Below, piece by piece: positions 15,335 through 23,003 of a stretch of 64,000 nt of DNA. Made by a program: the position numbers and the translations under genes. Source of the DNA: Acinetobacter radioresistens DSM 6976 = NBRC 102413 = CIP 103788 (GTDB lineage: Bacteria; Pseudomonadota; Gammaproteobacteria; Pseudomonadales; Moraxellaceae); assembly GCF_006757745.1 (NCBI RefSeq), contig NZ_AP019741.1, forward strand, positions 124,001 to 188,000. Reading direction: 5' to 3'. The notes beneath the pieces were generated by a model. That model made no database searches, had not been told where the DNA came from, and worked only from the letters and a program-made list of their open reading frames with translations. How positions within the stretch are numbered: the stretch's first letter is position 1; each line of letters opens with the position of its first letter.

Positions 15335-15552
15335 GACTTAAATTGTTCTGTAAGAAAGAAAACAACATCATAAATCAATGTAGACAAAAGTGTATATGTT
15401 AAAGAATCATTACGGGCCAATTTTGCTTTTAAATTAGACCGATTGGATAAAAAAAGAAAAAATGCTTGGGACAAAAATTTGAAAACGGCGGCCAGTGCAT
15501 ATGAATACATGAAATAAGCTGTGTCATAGCCTTCATGTGTATAGGTAGACAT
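15331..15552 (-). CDS. Small hydrophobic protein coupled to the Arc-type regulator, 73 aa
   Basis: Begins MSTYTHEGYDTAYFMYSYAL, then a hydrophobic segment AVFKFLSQAFFLFLS and another near the C-terminus (LLSTLIYDVVFFLTEQ). The ATG at 15552 is preferred; a TTG nine bases upstream is possible. The ATGA overlap with the Arc-type gene supports real, coupled translation. Identity unknown; low complexity makes a spurious frame possible. Confidence 0.45.
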   Translation of the reverse strand: MSTYTHEGYDTAYFMYSYALAAVFKFLSQAFFLFLSNRSNLKAKLARNDSLTYTLLSTLIYDVVFFLTEQFKS

Positions 15553-15559
15553 ATATACC

Positions 15560-16015
15560 AATCTCTATATAGGGAGAGATATAAGGTCTGATCCTGTATC
15601 TGGATCACCCGAAGCAGATCATAGGAGAAGGACATAAGCATGAGGAAGTGATAAGTACGCTATATAAGGGGAAAGACATAACCTGATTCCGATATAGGGG
15701 GAATACACATACGGCGTAGATCAAAATCAAAAGGAACATGGTTGGCCGGCTGTAGATCGGATCACCCATTGCTATGCTCACGCATAGAGTGAAGAACACC
15801 GCTCTCGCTCATACCAAGATAAACATTGTTCGGGAAAAGAGATTGATCTCCTATATAGCAATTCCCTGTTAGGGGTTAGATCAATATAGGGGGAGATAGA
15901 TAACTATGATCCATCAATAGGGAACTAAGGTACTAAGGTAGGGAGCAATAGAAATACATAGGGAACTATATAGGGGAATATAGGTAACTATACGAATGGA
16001 TATAGCTACCTATAA
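15560..16015. repeat. Gap with TATAGGGRA-type repeats, left cluster
   Basis: At least eight copies of (C)TATAGGG followed by G or A occur here, for example near 15568, 15694, 15884, 15915, 15958 and 15970. Some lie in short palindromes such as ATCTC-TATATAGGGA-GAGAT. The array resumes at 16730-17780. Iteron-like; could bind a replication or partition protein. Leftward frames across it (15429-15641, 15605-15799) follow the repeats and are not convincing. Confidence 0.5.
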
Positions 16016-16017
16016 GT

Positions 16018-16593
16018 TTAGCCATGAAGTTTATTCAGAATGGATTCAAAATTTTCATAGCGTTTTGGTTCAGACATTTTCTCAAACTGCTTTAGGGCAT
16101 CGAAGTATCGTTTTCTTAAGGTTTCATAAGAGTGTTTAGCTATTAGTTCATCACCCCACTCTAAAGGATGGAGTGAACAAAAAGCTAATTCGTTAAAAGC
16201 ATTGGTTGAAACATGATTTAACAGGCAGATGTAACCTATATCCATATAGTCAAGAAAATCACTTTTTAATACTTTTCTTAGGTAGGCCATACTTAATACG
16301 AGATGGATGGGGTCTAAGGTCACACGATGTTCGTGATATTGATGGAACCCAGATTTATCGAAAGGACTAAGCATCAAGCTTGGAGGCGCACCATAGGAAA
16401 CGTGAGTATTTTTCTGCGTAGAAAGACTGGCTTGAATGAGCTGTGAAAATTCGGAAAGGAATTCGTTATCCTCTAATCCTAGAAGGGGTGTAGCAATAAC
16501 CGAATTTATTGTCATATGAAGATAACGGTAATCGCTAAATGTACCCCATATCTCAATAGCATCCCTTGGTTCTGAAATAATGTAGTTGAACAT
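16018..16593 (-). CDS. Hypothetical protein, possibly DUF6904-like, 191 aa
   Basis: Starts MFNYIISEPRDAIEIWGTFS then DYRYLHMTINSV. This opening, plus HEHRVTLDPIHLVLSMAYLR in the middle, reminds me of DUF6904-type proteins, but I cannot confirm it. Soluble and helical. It stands alone between two clusters of TATAGGGRA repeats, with TAGG as a weak ribosome site. Function unknown. Confidence 0.6.
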   Translation of the reverse strand: MFNYIISEPRDAIEIWGTFSDYRYLHMTINSVIATPLLGLEDNEFLSEFSQLIQASLSTQKNTHVSYGAPPSLMLSPFDKSGFHQYHEHRVTLDPIHLVLSMAYLRKVLKSDFLDYMDIGYICLLNHVSTNAFNELAFCSLHPLEWGDELIAKHSYETLRKRYFDALKQFEKMSEPKRYENFESILNKLHG

Positions 16594-18220
16594 AAGCCTA
16601 CTTACTAAATAAATCTTGCTATGAATGATATAGCAATTCTGCTACATGCAGAAGATGAATCAAAACAGCTACCAGAAAAAAGATAGTCCTTAAAAGCCAA
16701 AGCTTATTCAGTCGGGAGTCGAAATAGTCAAATCTCTATATAGGGGAATGTATCTATATAGGGAGAGATAGACGGTAGATCAGGCAAGCCAAATAATGTA
16801 ATAGACCATACGGCGTAGGATAAGTTTGGAAAGTGAAGTCCCAAATCAAGTTGCCTAAGCATGGTATAGGAGAAGAAGATTAGCGTTAGCGGAAGTCAAA
16901 ACTCTAGGGAGCGGAAGCGAACCCACAATCACTTTGCTACTCAATCTGATCAGTTGCGATCGGAACATTAACCAAAATGATAATAAATATTTAATGCTTA
17001 AAACGCCGTAGAGGGCAAATAAAAATATTCAAATTAATAAACTAAGCATCAAAATAATAATCTTATATACACTTAAAATTAGTCTAAATAGTCTAAAGCA
17101 ACCACAAGGTATAGGAGGTCAATTCAAAATATTTACGACCACGGCGCAATTCCATGAAAGAGAAAAAAAGAAATGTTTAATTAATATTCAGCAAATTTCA
17201 GTTCAATCAGTACTGAAAAAAGACGGCGTAAGGACATCTCAATTTTCATCAAAATGGACTGCTGCATCAGATCAAAATCAACAAGAAAAAGAGGCCAAAT
17301 TCACCTCACAAAAGTTGAGTCAAAGAAGCGTCAATTTCATCATGCCACCAGAGTAGTAATCGAGTCATTCCAGAACCAAAACGCCGTCATTCTTCATCAG
17401 GTTCTTACCCCAACATAGAGGACAATACATCAGGCTACGGCGCACCCGATCTGGATCATTGATACGCTCACGCGAAGGAATCAGCTCACGCTGATATAGG
17501 GAGTACTAAACCATTTCCCTATAATAAGATTAAACCTCCTAATAATAGATCGACCGATTATAAAATCCTAAAAAGTCATTCTGATGGTTCTGCTACCGAT
17601 TATGGAAATAGGACGGCGAACATTTTTTTATAGAAGTCTATGTTATCGCTATAGCATTCTATAATCCCAAATATAGGGAACCATACCACTATCTATAGGG
17701 AGCTATAACCTGATCAATAGTGAGCTATAGGATTTAATCTAGGGAACTATAATAATTTATATTGTGGACTATAGAAGGGCATTCATCCAAAGGAAAAAGC
17801 CCAAGCATAAAATGGTTTTATATTCACGATCTAGTAGAAGTCACAATGACCATAAACAGTGTTAGCGCATTTATGGCAGCCGTGAGGCGATATACAATGA
17901 ATATTTAATTAGATCACTTGAGATAATCAGAATTACTTAAGCCAATATTATAGGTAATGGATTTATTTCAGGTAGCGAAAGCGATTATTCATCAATTAAA
18001 GATAATAAAGCGTTAGCACTCAAAAAGTTACCAACTAGAACAGTCATAAAAGTATGGAAGAAATTCAAATCTATTCAATAGTTTAGACTTATGAAATTGG
18101 TTACGCCGTAGAGGTGCCTGAACAAAGTAGGAAACTGGCAAGAAATTAAGGCAAAAGTTACCAAGTAGAATGAGGAATTTGGGGATTCAGGAAAACCACA
18201 TCTTATGAGGCTTAGAAAGG
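16594..18220. repeat. 1.6-kb gene-free region with repeats
   Basis: No credible reading frame. It contains the second cluster of TATAGGGRA-type repeats (near 16740, 16757, 17495, 17670, 17693, 17740), inverted copies such as TTCCCTATA near 17515, and many ACGGCGT/ACGCCGT heptamers (16810, 17003, 17223, 17381, 18103). AAGTTACCAA repeats lie near 18029 and 18147. The density of different repeats fits an origin or partition region. I see no structured RNA signature or terminator. Confidence 0.45.
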
Positions 18221-18267
18221 TAAGTTACCAAGTAGTTTCACTTTGAAATGAAAGAACTTGGTAACTT
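18221..18267. repeat. AAGTTACCAAGT inverted repeat
   Basis: AAGTTACCAAGT and its exact complement ACTTGGTAACTT are separated by 22 bases that can themselves fold (TTTCA-CTT-TGAAA). Direct copies of the same motif lie at about 18029 (one mismatch) and 18147. It sits 40 bases past the stop of the 471-aa gene, so it may act as a terminator or be a binding site for that protein. Confidence 0.55.
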
Positions 18268-18305
18268 AGGGTGCAGCACTGGTTATTTATTATTCAAGAT
18301 TATAT

Positions 18306-19721
18306 TTAGAACGTGTCTGAGATTAATCTTGGGTCCATTTCTTTATGTTGTTCGATAAAGTTTTCCACTTCTTTATCGGAAGGCATAACAATACGGTCAG
18401 GTTTATTCGTATCGTGCTTCTGGATTAATGAATTTAATGTTGCAGGGGAAGCCTTCATTAATTCAGGATTTTTATTTCGTAGCGCCGTCCGTAATTTCTT
18501 AAGCCGTTTTTGATTATTCTCACGTTGCTCTTTATTAATTTCAATCATAATAGTTTCATTAATACAAGCCTGTTGGAACTCTTTAAAGTTCTTATATGGC
18601 ACAGGGGAATATCTCACATAATGCAACATTTGTGGAAATTGCAACTTATTGAAAATATTAGGATAGTTTTCTTTAACGATCTTTTTGACTCGGCCAGAAA
18701 TCTTCCCAATCTGGTGACGCACCCCATGAAAGTTGCCACGGGCATACAGTCGGCGCATAGCATCTTCAAATTGACTTGGGCGAGTTGGGATCAGCGTGAT
18801 CTTGCGTTCAATATCTGTACCCATTTTCTGCAAGAATTCGTTGTTTAGATACCAAGTAAAACGGAAACGCTTCTTAGATTTCCTTTTAAAAATATGTAGA
18901 TACTGGTTATTCGTGCGATTCAGTAGCTTGGTTAATAGCTTGATTGTATCGTTGTAAGAAGTGCCTTCTTCGACCGTTACGCCGTATTGTTTCTTAAGGA
19001 TGCTAATAGCCTTCTCTTGGTTATATTCAAGATTATCTGCATCTTTCATATAGAGAAAGCCGAAGTTTTCTTTAATAGCTTCGTATTTTTTTTCTTCGGT
19101 TTGGGATAGTTTCGAGCCTAAATCAAGACTGGTCTTAAGCCCATTAATTGACTTAAATGACAGATGATCCATGTTGTTTGCAATGGAAGGATCGATAGGA
19201 ATGCCATAGTTAAAAGGGAATAAATAGTCGTTATCGATATTGTCCTTTAGGTCATCATAAGAAATGTACAGACCTAAAACGTATTCACCAAACTTAAGGT
19301 ACTCAAGTGGATTTCGGGTAATGATAGGCTTCAAGTTTTCTTGGGCCATCAGCTTCTCATTGAGCTTTCTGATCTCATCCGATTCTTTGACTTTGCTTCG
19401 AGATGATTTACGGAAGCCAGTAGTCAGCAACCAGAATTCAATCTCGCCTATGTGAGAAGGGTTGTAATGAATAACTAAGGTCCAAACAGGTAAACCATTA
19501 CGTGCTTGATACTGGCGTTCATTCTGATCCTGATCCAATTTGTACTTATCAATTAGTTTTGGGATAACAGCATTAACGCTATTAATTGGAATTTTTCCAT
19601 TCATCCAATAACGGCATCCTGCCATGGCGACCGCATTCATGAGCGCAGATAAGCAGTCAGTTTTCTTAATGCTATAAGTGATCATATTTTGTTCAAACCT
19701 TAGTAAATTTGGTTGAAGCAT
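18306..19721 (-). CDS. Unrecognised 471-aa protein between repeat regions
   Basis: I do not recognise a family. The protein is basic, with a helical C-terminus rich in Lys/Arg (EQRENNQKRLKKLRTALRNK near 404-423). An internal stretch, RPSQFEDAMRRLYARGNFHG (about 327-346), is followed by VRHQIGKISGRVKKIV, which looks like a nucleic-acid-binding surface. It has no P-loop or transmembrane segment. The position between AAGTTACCAAGT repeats and the TAGCGG array suggests a DNA-binding role such as replication initiation or relaxosome assembly. This is inference. The start may be 19721, or the ATG at 19685 with AAGG upstream. Confidence 0.6.
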   Translation of the reverse strand: MLQPNLLRFEQNMITYSIKKTDCLSALMNAVAMAGCRYWMNGKIPINSVNAVIPKLIDKYKLDQDQNERQYQARNGLPVWTLVIHYNPSHIGEIEFWLLTTGFRKSSRSKVKESDEIRKLNEKLMAQENLKPIITRNPLEYLKFGEYVLGLYISYDDLKDNIDNDYLFPFNYGIPIDPSIANNMDHLSFKSINGLKTSLDLGSKLSQTEEKKYEAIKENFGFLYMKDADNLEYNQEKAISILKKQYGVTVEEGTSYNDTIKLLTKLLNRTNNQYLHIFKRKSKKRFRFTWYLNNEFLQKMGTDIERKITLIPTRPSQFEDAMRRLYARGNFHGVRHQIGKISGRVKKIVKENYPNIFNKLQFPQMLHYVRYSPVPYKNFKEFQQACINETIMIEINKEQRENNQKRLKKLRTALRNKNPELMKASPATLNSLIQKHDTNKPDRIVMPSDKEVENFIEQHKEMDPRLISDTF

Positions 19722-19899
19722 AAAAGCGACACCATGTTTTACAAAAAGAATAAGAGAAATTTTGTTTAAAATCTATCTTTTTTATAAGGTGAATGGTTTA
19801 TCTGTAAATAAGAGTTCCTGTGAATTCCTGTGAATTCGTGCTGATAAAGGTTTTGAGGGTTGTTTTTGCGGTTTCAGTGGCATATCCTGTGCTTGCCAA

Positions 19900-20506
19900 A
19901 CATGATTTTTTTGGGGGGATGTGAGTAGTGTCCTTACCAAAAATTTCTAAACTCTTGTCGATAGGTTTTATGTGCATGTGGCAGCCACCACATTGCTAAA
20001 ACTCGCAAAGCTGCGTGCGTCCGAAAGGTAGCTGGCGCGGCTATGAAGGGCACTGGGCGGTGAAATTCCGCTCTTTGACCCAATCCTGACAGCATGTAAG
20101 AAAAGGACTGCTTTTAAGCTGATCTGAGTATTTATATGTAATCGTTGGGCGACATAGAAACGGGAATCTAGGCGACTAGATCAAACCCTGTCTAATGGAG
20201 AGTGTGAGTAACTTCAAGGAATGATAGTTGCGTTAATAACACCTATTTCATGCTTCAATTTTTACGAAGGGCATGATGTATGGCGCACAGGTGGGCTGCT
20301 GAGAATATCGTGAGGTATTAGGGAGTTTGAGGAGAAATCTGGATAACTCTGGTACTCAAGGATTGACTTAAATGACTTGTCGAGATGACATTTTAAGTTG
20401 GTTGGTGAGATCGTTGGATAGCTCAAGCCTGTAACGGTGACACGTAAAAGATAATGTCATCAAGATATTAAGACTGCATTAATTAAGTTTAATGTGGTCT
20501 TTTTTA
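19900..20506 (+). ncRNA. Candidate large structured RNA, about 600 nt
   Basis: No protein frame spans this stretch, yet it holds many perfect stems, several closed by GNRA loops. These are CC-GAAA-GG (20021-20028), TCTAG-GCGA-CTAGA (20167-20180) and AATATC-GTGA-GGTATT (20304-20319). Others are GCATGTGG..CCACAT-TGC inside GTTTTA/TAAAAC (about 19963-20002), CGCA-AAGC-TGCG (20004-20015), GGGCGG/CCGCTC (20055-20073), TCATGC/GCATGA (20248-20276) and ACTTAAA/TTTAAGT (20366-20398). It ends in a clear intrinsic terminator at 20471-20506. The 5' end is uncertain; TTGTTT-17-TATCCT before 19900 could be a promoter. I could not match it to a known RNA class. Confidence 0.6.
20471..20506 (+). terminator. 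Intrinsic terminator of the candidate large RNA
   Basis: AGACTGCATTAA pairs with TTAATGTGGTCT (12 pairs with two G-T or equivalent) around a six-base loop, followed by TTTTTT. No reading frame ends before it, so the terminated transcript would be non-coding. Confidence 0.85.
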
Positions 20507-20699
20507 TTATTGGTGTGTGCATTATTAAGTATGTTGCTTTGCGTAGATCAAGTGCTTTACCCACAATGAAGTCGAATAACGGTTAATAATATGGGTTTTT
20601 GGAACTCTTACTGTAGAAAGATGGAATAGCTGTTATTTTGTGGAGTGGATAGGCGTACTGATCGTTTATTAATACTGATTTATTCAGTTAATAGACAAA

Positions 20700-21145
20700 G
20701 ACCATTATGACTAATATGGGAATCTCTCAGGTCGATTATTATACAAGGTGGCTCCTTGATATAGACTGTTTGAAGCGAAAACCTACCTTGAGTGGGCAAT
20801 AAGTTTTGATTAATGAGAGAGGGAGAATTGTTGAGTAGACTTTATATATATTAATCACTCTTTAAAGAGATGTTTGATTATATAAATCCAGTCACTTCGA
20901 GCGAATAAAAACGTAAGCGGTGATGAAGCGAAAGACAATGCGGGAAATATTTAAAACCAAAGACAAGGGTTTTTAAAAGCGAGGTGTGGCAGCCTCAGTA
21001 TCTATGAAATGGTACAAACTTTTTTGGCGTGGAAGAAAATCAAACCTATTACCCAAATATTAACGTGGCTGTTAATAGTTGTGGTATTTGATGATTATTC
21101 AGTAAGAAGCATTAACGGTGGCTCCGTTGTTGGTTCACGCCAACC
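20700..21145 (+). ncRNA. Hairpins with a shared TGGCT loop
   Basis: CAAGG-TGGCT-CCTTG (20744-20758), TATTAAC-GTGGCT-GTTAATA (21058-21077) and AACGG-TGGCT-CCGTT (21114-21128) keep the loop while all stem bases change. That is the mark of a loop recognised in a folded nucleic acid. GTTGG-TTCACG-CCAAC follows at 21129-21144, and GAGG-TGTGGCAG-CCTC near 20979. This may be the 5' part of the unit that ends at 21650. Confidence 0.5.
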
Positions 21146-21196
21146 AAATATCTTAGTTATTACTCAAACATTAATTTAATATTAATGTTGAATTAA

Positions 21197-21405
21197 TCGC
21201 TACTAGCTATTTTTTTTAGCGGTGACGTTATTAAGCAGTAAAGTTGTTTTGCTAGCGGAATAGTGTTTTAGCGGTGACGTATTTGATCTGGGTTTTCATC
21301 TAGCGGTCCAAATGTGACTTAGCGGTGACGATGACTTATCTAGTCAAAATACTAGCGAACCTGTACTTAGCGGTGATGGAAAACATCTTGCTTTGTAACT
21401 AGCGG
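21197..21405 (+). repeat. Array of eight TAGCGG boxes in alternating long and short form
   Basis: Full units TTAGCGGTGACG occur at 21216, 21268, 21319 and (as GTGATG) 21367, about 51 bases apart. Partial units CTAGCG lie at 21252, 21300, 21352 and 21399, always 32-36 bases after a full unit and 15-19 before the next. Sequence between a full and a partial box varies but often has a small inverted repeat (GACT-TATCT-AGTC, GAT...ATC). One complementary CGCTA lies at 21197. It could be an iteron array of a replication origin or a repeated RNA motif. Confidence 0.65.
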
Positions 21406-21655
21406 AAAAATGGTATTAGAAAGTCGTAGTTGTGGAACTAAAACACAACCGAAGTTTGTATCAAACTCAGTGGTGATGACAGTCGGGCATAAGCTGTCTG
21501 AACGGTTTGAGATTCGCTTCCTTTGCTCAGCAAAGAAGATGTCACAAGTTGATAACTGTGAAAGCGTACCAATACGTTTTATTGGCGTTAGGCGGTTACG
21601 TGAAACTCCAACATAAGCCCTGTTCTACATCAGTAGACAGGGCTTACCTTTTTCT
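21406..21655 (+). ncRNA. 3' part of a structured RNA unit, five hairpins and a terminator
   Basis: Consecutive perfect hairpins: GTTGTG/CACAAC (21429-21449), AGTTTG-TAT-CAAACT (21453-21467), GACAG/CTGTC (21478-21498), CTTTGC-TCA-GCAAAG (21531-21545) and CCAAT/ATTGG (21569-21585). A terminator follows at 21615-21652. A 68-codon frame (21410-21616) overlaps these hairpins but has no ribosome site, so I read the region as RNA, not protein. Confidence 0.5.
21615..21652 (+). terminator. Intrinsic terminator before the transfer operon
   Basis: AAGCCCTGT and ACAGGGCTT form a perfect 9-bp stem followed by ACCTTTTTC. It isolates the tra operon from upstream transcription. Confidence 0.85.
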
Positions 21656-21780
21656 ATTAATTAAAAATTAATATTAAAAGAATGTTTATTATTAAAAATA
21701 TTAAAATTACTATAAATAATATTTAAAATTAAAAAAATAACGATTATACTAGCCTTAATGATTTATCAAACATTATATAA
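21655..21780. promoter_or_regulatory. Very A+T-rich stretch, probable tra promoter region
   Basis: Almost only A and T, with TTAAAA and ACGATTATACT close to the first tra gene as possible -35 and -10 boxes. Next to the TAGCGG array it could also serve as a DNA-unwinding element if that array is an origin. Confidence 0.4.
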
Positions 21781-21792
21781 TTAGGTTTTAGA

Positions 21793-22632
21793 ATGTTTCA
21801 CAAAAGTTTTATTTTACCTTTTGTTTTTCTAACAACTACTGCATTCACCCAGACGGTAAGTGCAGAAATTCTTATCGTGCGTAAAGAAACCTCTGTACCT
21901 GATGCTGTCAAGTCACCGTCAGTACCTTCTGTTGCGCCGGCAAACTTTGCTGCCTCTAGCACTGTACCTGATGCTGCAAAATCAACATCTGTACCATCAA
22001 TTGCGCCGGCAAACTATGTTGCATCTAGTTCTGCACCAAAGCTTGTATCGGCATCTGTAGCAACATCCATTAATGATCCTGCCAATAAATCTACTTTAAC
22101 AACTACTACTCAGAAGCAGTTAATGGGAAGCGTGGCTACCCAAGAATTTAAAGCTCCGAACTATGCAACATCTGTAAGTCCTGTTAATTCAAATACCTTT
22201 AATAAAAATATTCCTCAGTACAGCAGCTCTATAAAGCTTCGTAATCCACCTCCTTACGTTGGTTGCTTCTACACTTCCTCACGCAAATACGGTGTGCCAG
22301 TTGATCTTTTGATGGCTATTGCACAGACAGAATCTTCATTTCGACATGACATTAAAGGTCAACTTGGTTGGGGTGCTGATCATGGCCTGATGCAGATCAA
22401 TGATTGGTGGGTTCCTCGCCTTCGTAAAAAATTCAATATCACATTAACTGATCTTTATAACCCTTGTACCAACATTGAAGTGGCCTCGTGGATTTTGGCT
22501 CACAATTTTGTGCAGTTCGGTTATTCGTGGCGTGCTGTGGGTGCATATAACGCTGTTACCGAATATAAGCGCGTGCGCTACATCAACAAAGTTTCAGCAA
22601 ACCTTAAAAAACTCCATGCGGGGCAACTATGA
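21793..22632 (+). CDS. Lytic transglycosylase (VirB1/Orf169-like), 279 aa
   Basis: It cuts peptidoglycan to let the transfer channel through the wall. A signal peptide (FILPFVFLTTTAFTQTVSA, cleavage near residue 24) is followed by about 100 residues of Ser/Ala/Pro-rich linker with repeated SVPS-APAN units. The SLT domain runs from about 150. AIAQTESSF (about 176-184) carries the catalytic Glu, followed by GLMQIN and VGAYNAV, all typical. It is the first gene of the operon; the next gene overlaps by four bases. Confidence 0.9.
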   Translation: MFHKSFILPFVFLTTTAFTQTVSAEILIVRKETSVPDAVKSPSVPSVAPANFAASSTVPDAAKSTSVPSIAPANYVASSSAPKLVSASVATSINDPANKSTLTTTTQKQLMGSVATQEFKAPNYATSVSPVNSNTFNKNIPQYSSSIKLRNPPPYVGCFYTSSRKYGVPVDLLMAIAQTESSFRHDIKGQLGWGADHGLMQINDWWVPRLRKKFNITLTDLYNPCTNIEVASWILAHNFVQFGYSWRAVGAYNAVTEYKRVRYINKVSANLKKLHAGQL

Positions 22633-23003
22633 TTTTTATACGGATGCTGATCAGTGCAGTAATCGTTCTTCTGTTTGTGATTTATTTCACCTACGTCATG
22701 TTAACTACAGATTCTTGTGAACGTATCAGTCGGGCAACCAAACCTATTCAATTGACGACCGATTTTGTGAATGTACTTGCTAAGCCATGGGCTGAACCAG
22801 AAACACTTCAATCAATTGACAATTGGAGTGCTAGAACCCGATTACGTGCGGCAATTTTATTTCGCATTCAGTTTTACTCCGAATCAGTTCCACCAGTCGT
22901 ATGTGATTGGGATGCTTATAAGGACCGTGTTCTTGGAACAGATAGTTCACTTTCAGAAAAAGATGATGAAGTGAAACAAAAGCAGGGGTTGAATGATGAA
23001 TGA
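22629..23003 (+). CDS. Small membrane-anchored protein of the tra operon, 124 aa
   Basis: One N-terminal hydrophobic segment (MLISAVIVLLFVIYFTYVML, about 5-24) then a soluble part with three Cys and a charged C-terminus (SSLSEKDDEVKQKQG). No family recognised. ATGA overlap with the transglycosylase gene and an 11-base overlap with the ATPase gene show that it belongs to the operon. Probably an inner-membrane accessory protein. Confidence 0.75.
   Translation: MIFIRMLISAVIVLLFVIYFTYVMLTTDSCERISRATKPIQLTTDFVNVLAKPWAEPETLQSIDNWSARTRLRAAILFRIQFYSESVPPVVCDWDAYKDRVLGTDSSLSEKDDEVKQKQGLNDE

Noticed and set aside
15429..15799. Two leftward frames of 64-70 codons (15429-15641, 15605-15799)
   Set aside because: They run through the TATAGGGRA repeats, overlap each other or the coupled gene at 15331, and lack ribosome sites.
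18306..19721. Replication initiator call for the 471-aa protein
   Set aside because: Location fits, but I see no winged-helix Rep_3 pattern or other Rep motif. Left as unknown.
19900..20506. Group II intron, tmRNA or RNase P RNA
   Set aside because: No domain V, no intron-encoded protein, no tag frame or CCA end, and none of the RNase P core sequence that I would expect.
21216..21405. TAGCGG array as a CRISPR array
   Set aside because: Repeats are only 7-12 bases, alternate in form and spacing, and no cas gene is present.
21410..21616. 68-codon rightward frame before the tra operon
   Set aside because: It is filled with perfect hairpins and ends at a terminator, with no ribosome site. RNA structure explains it better than protein.
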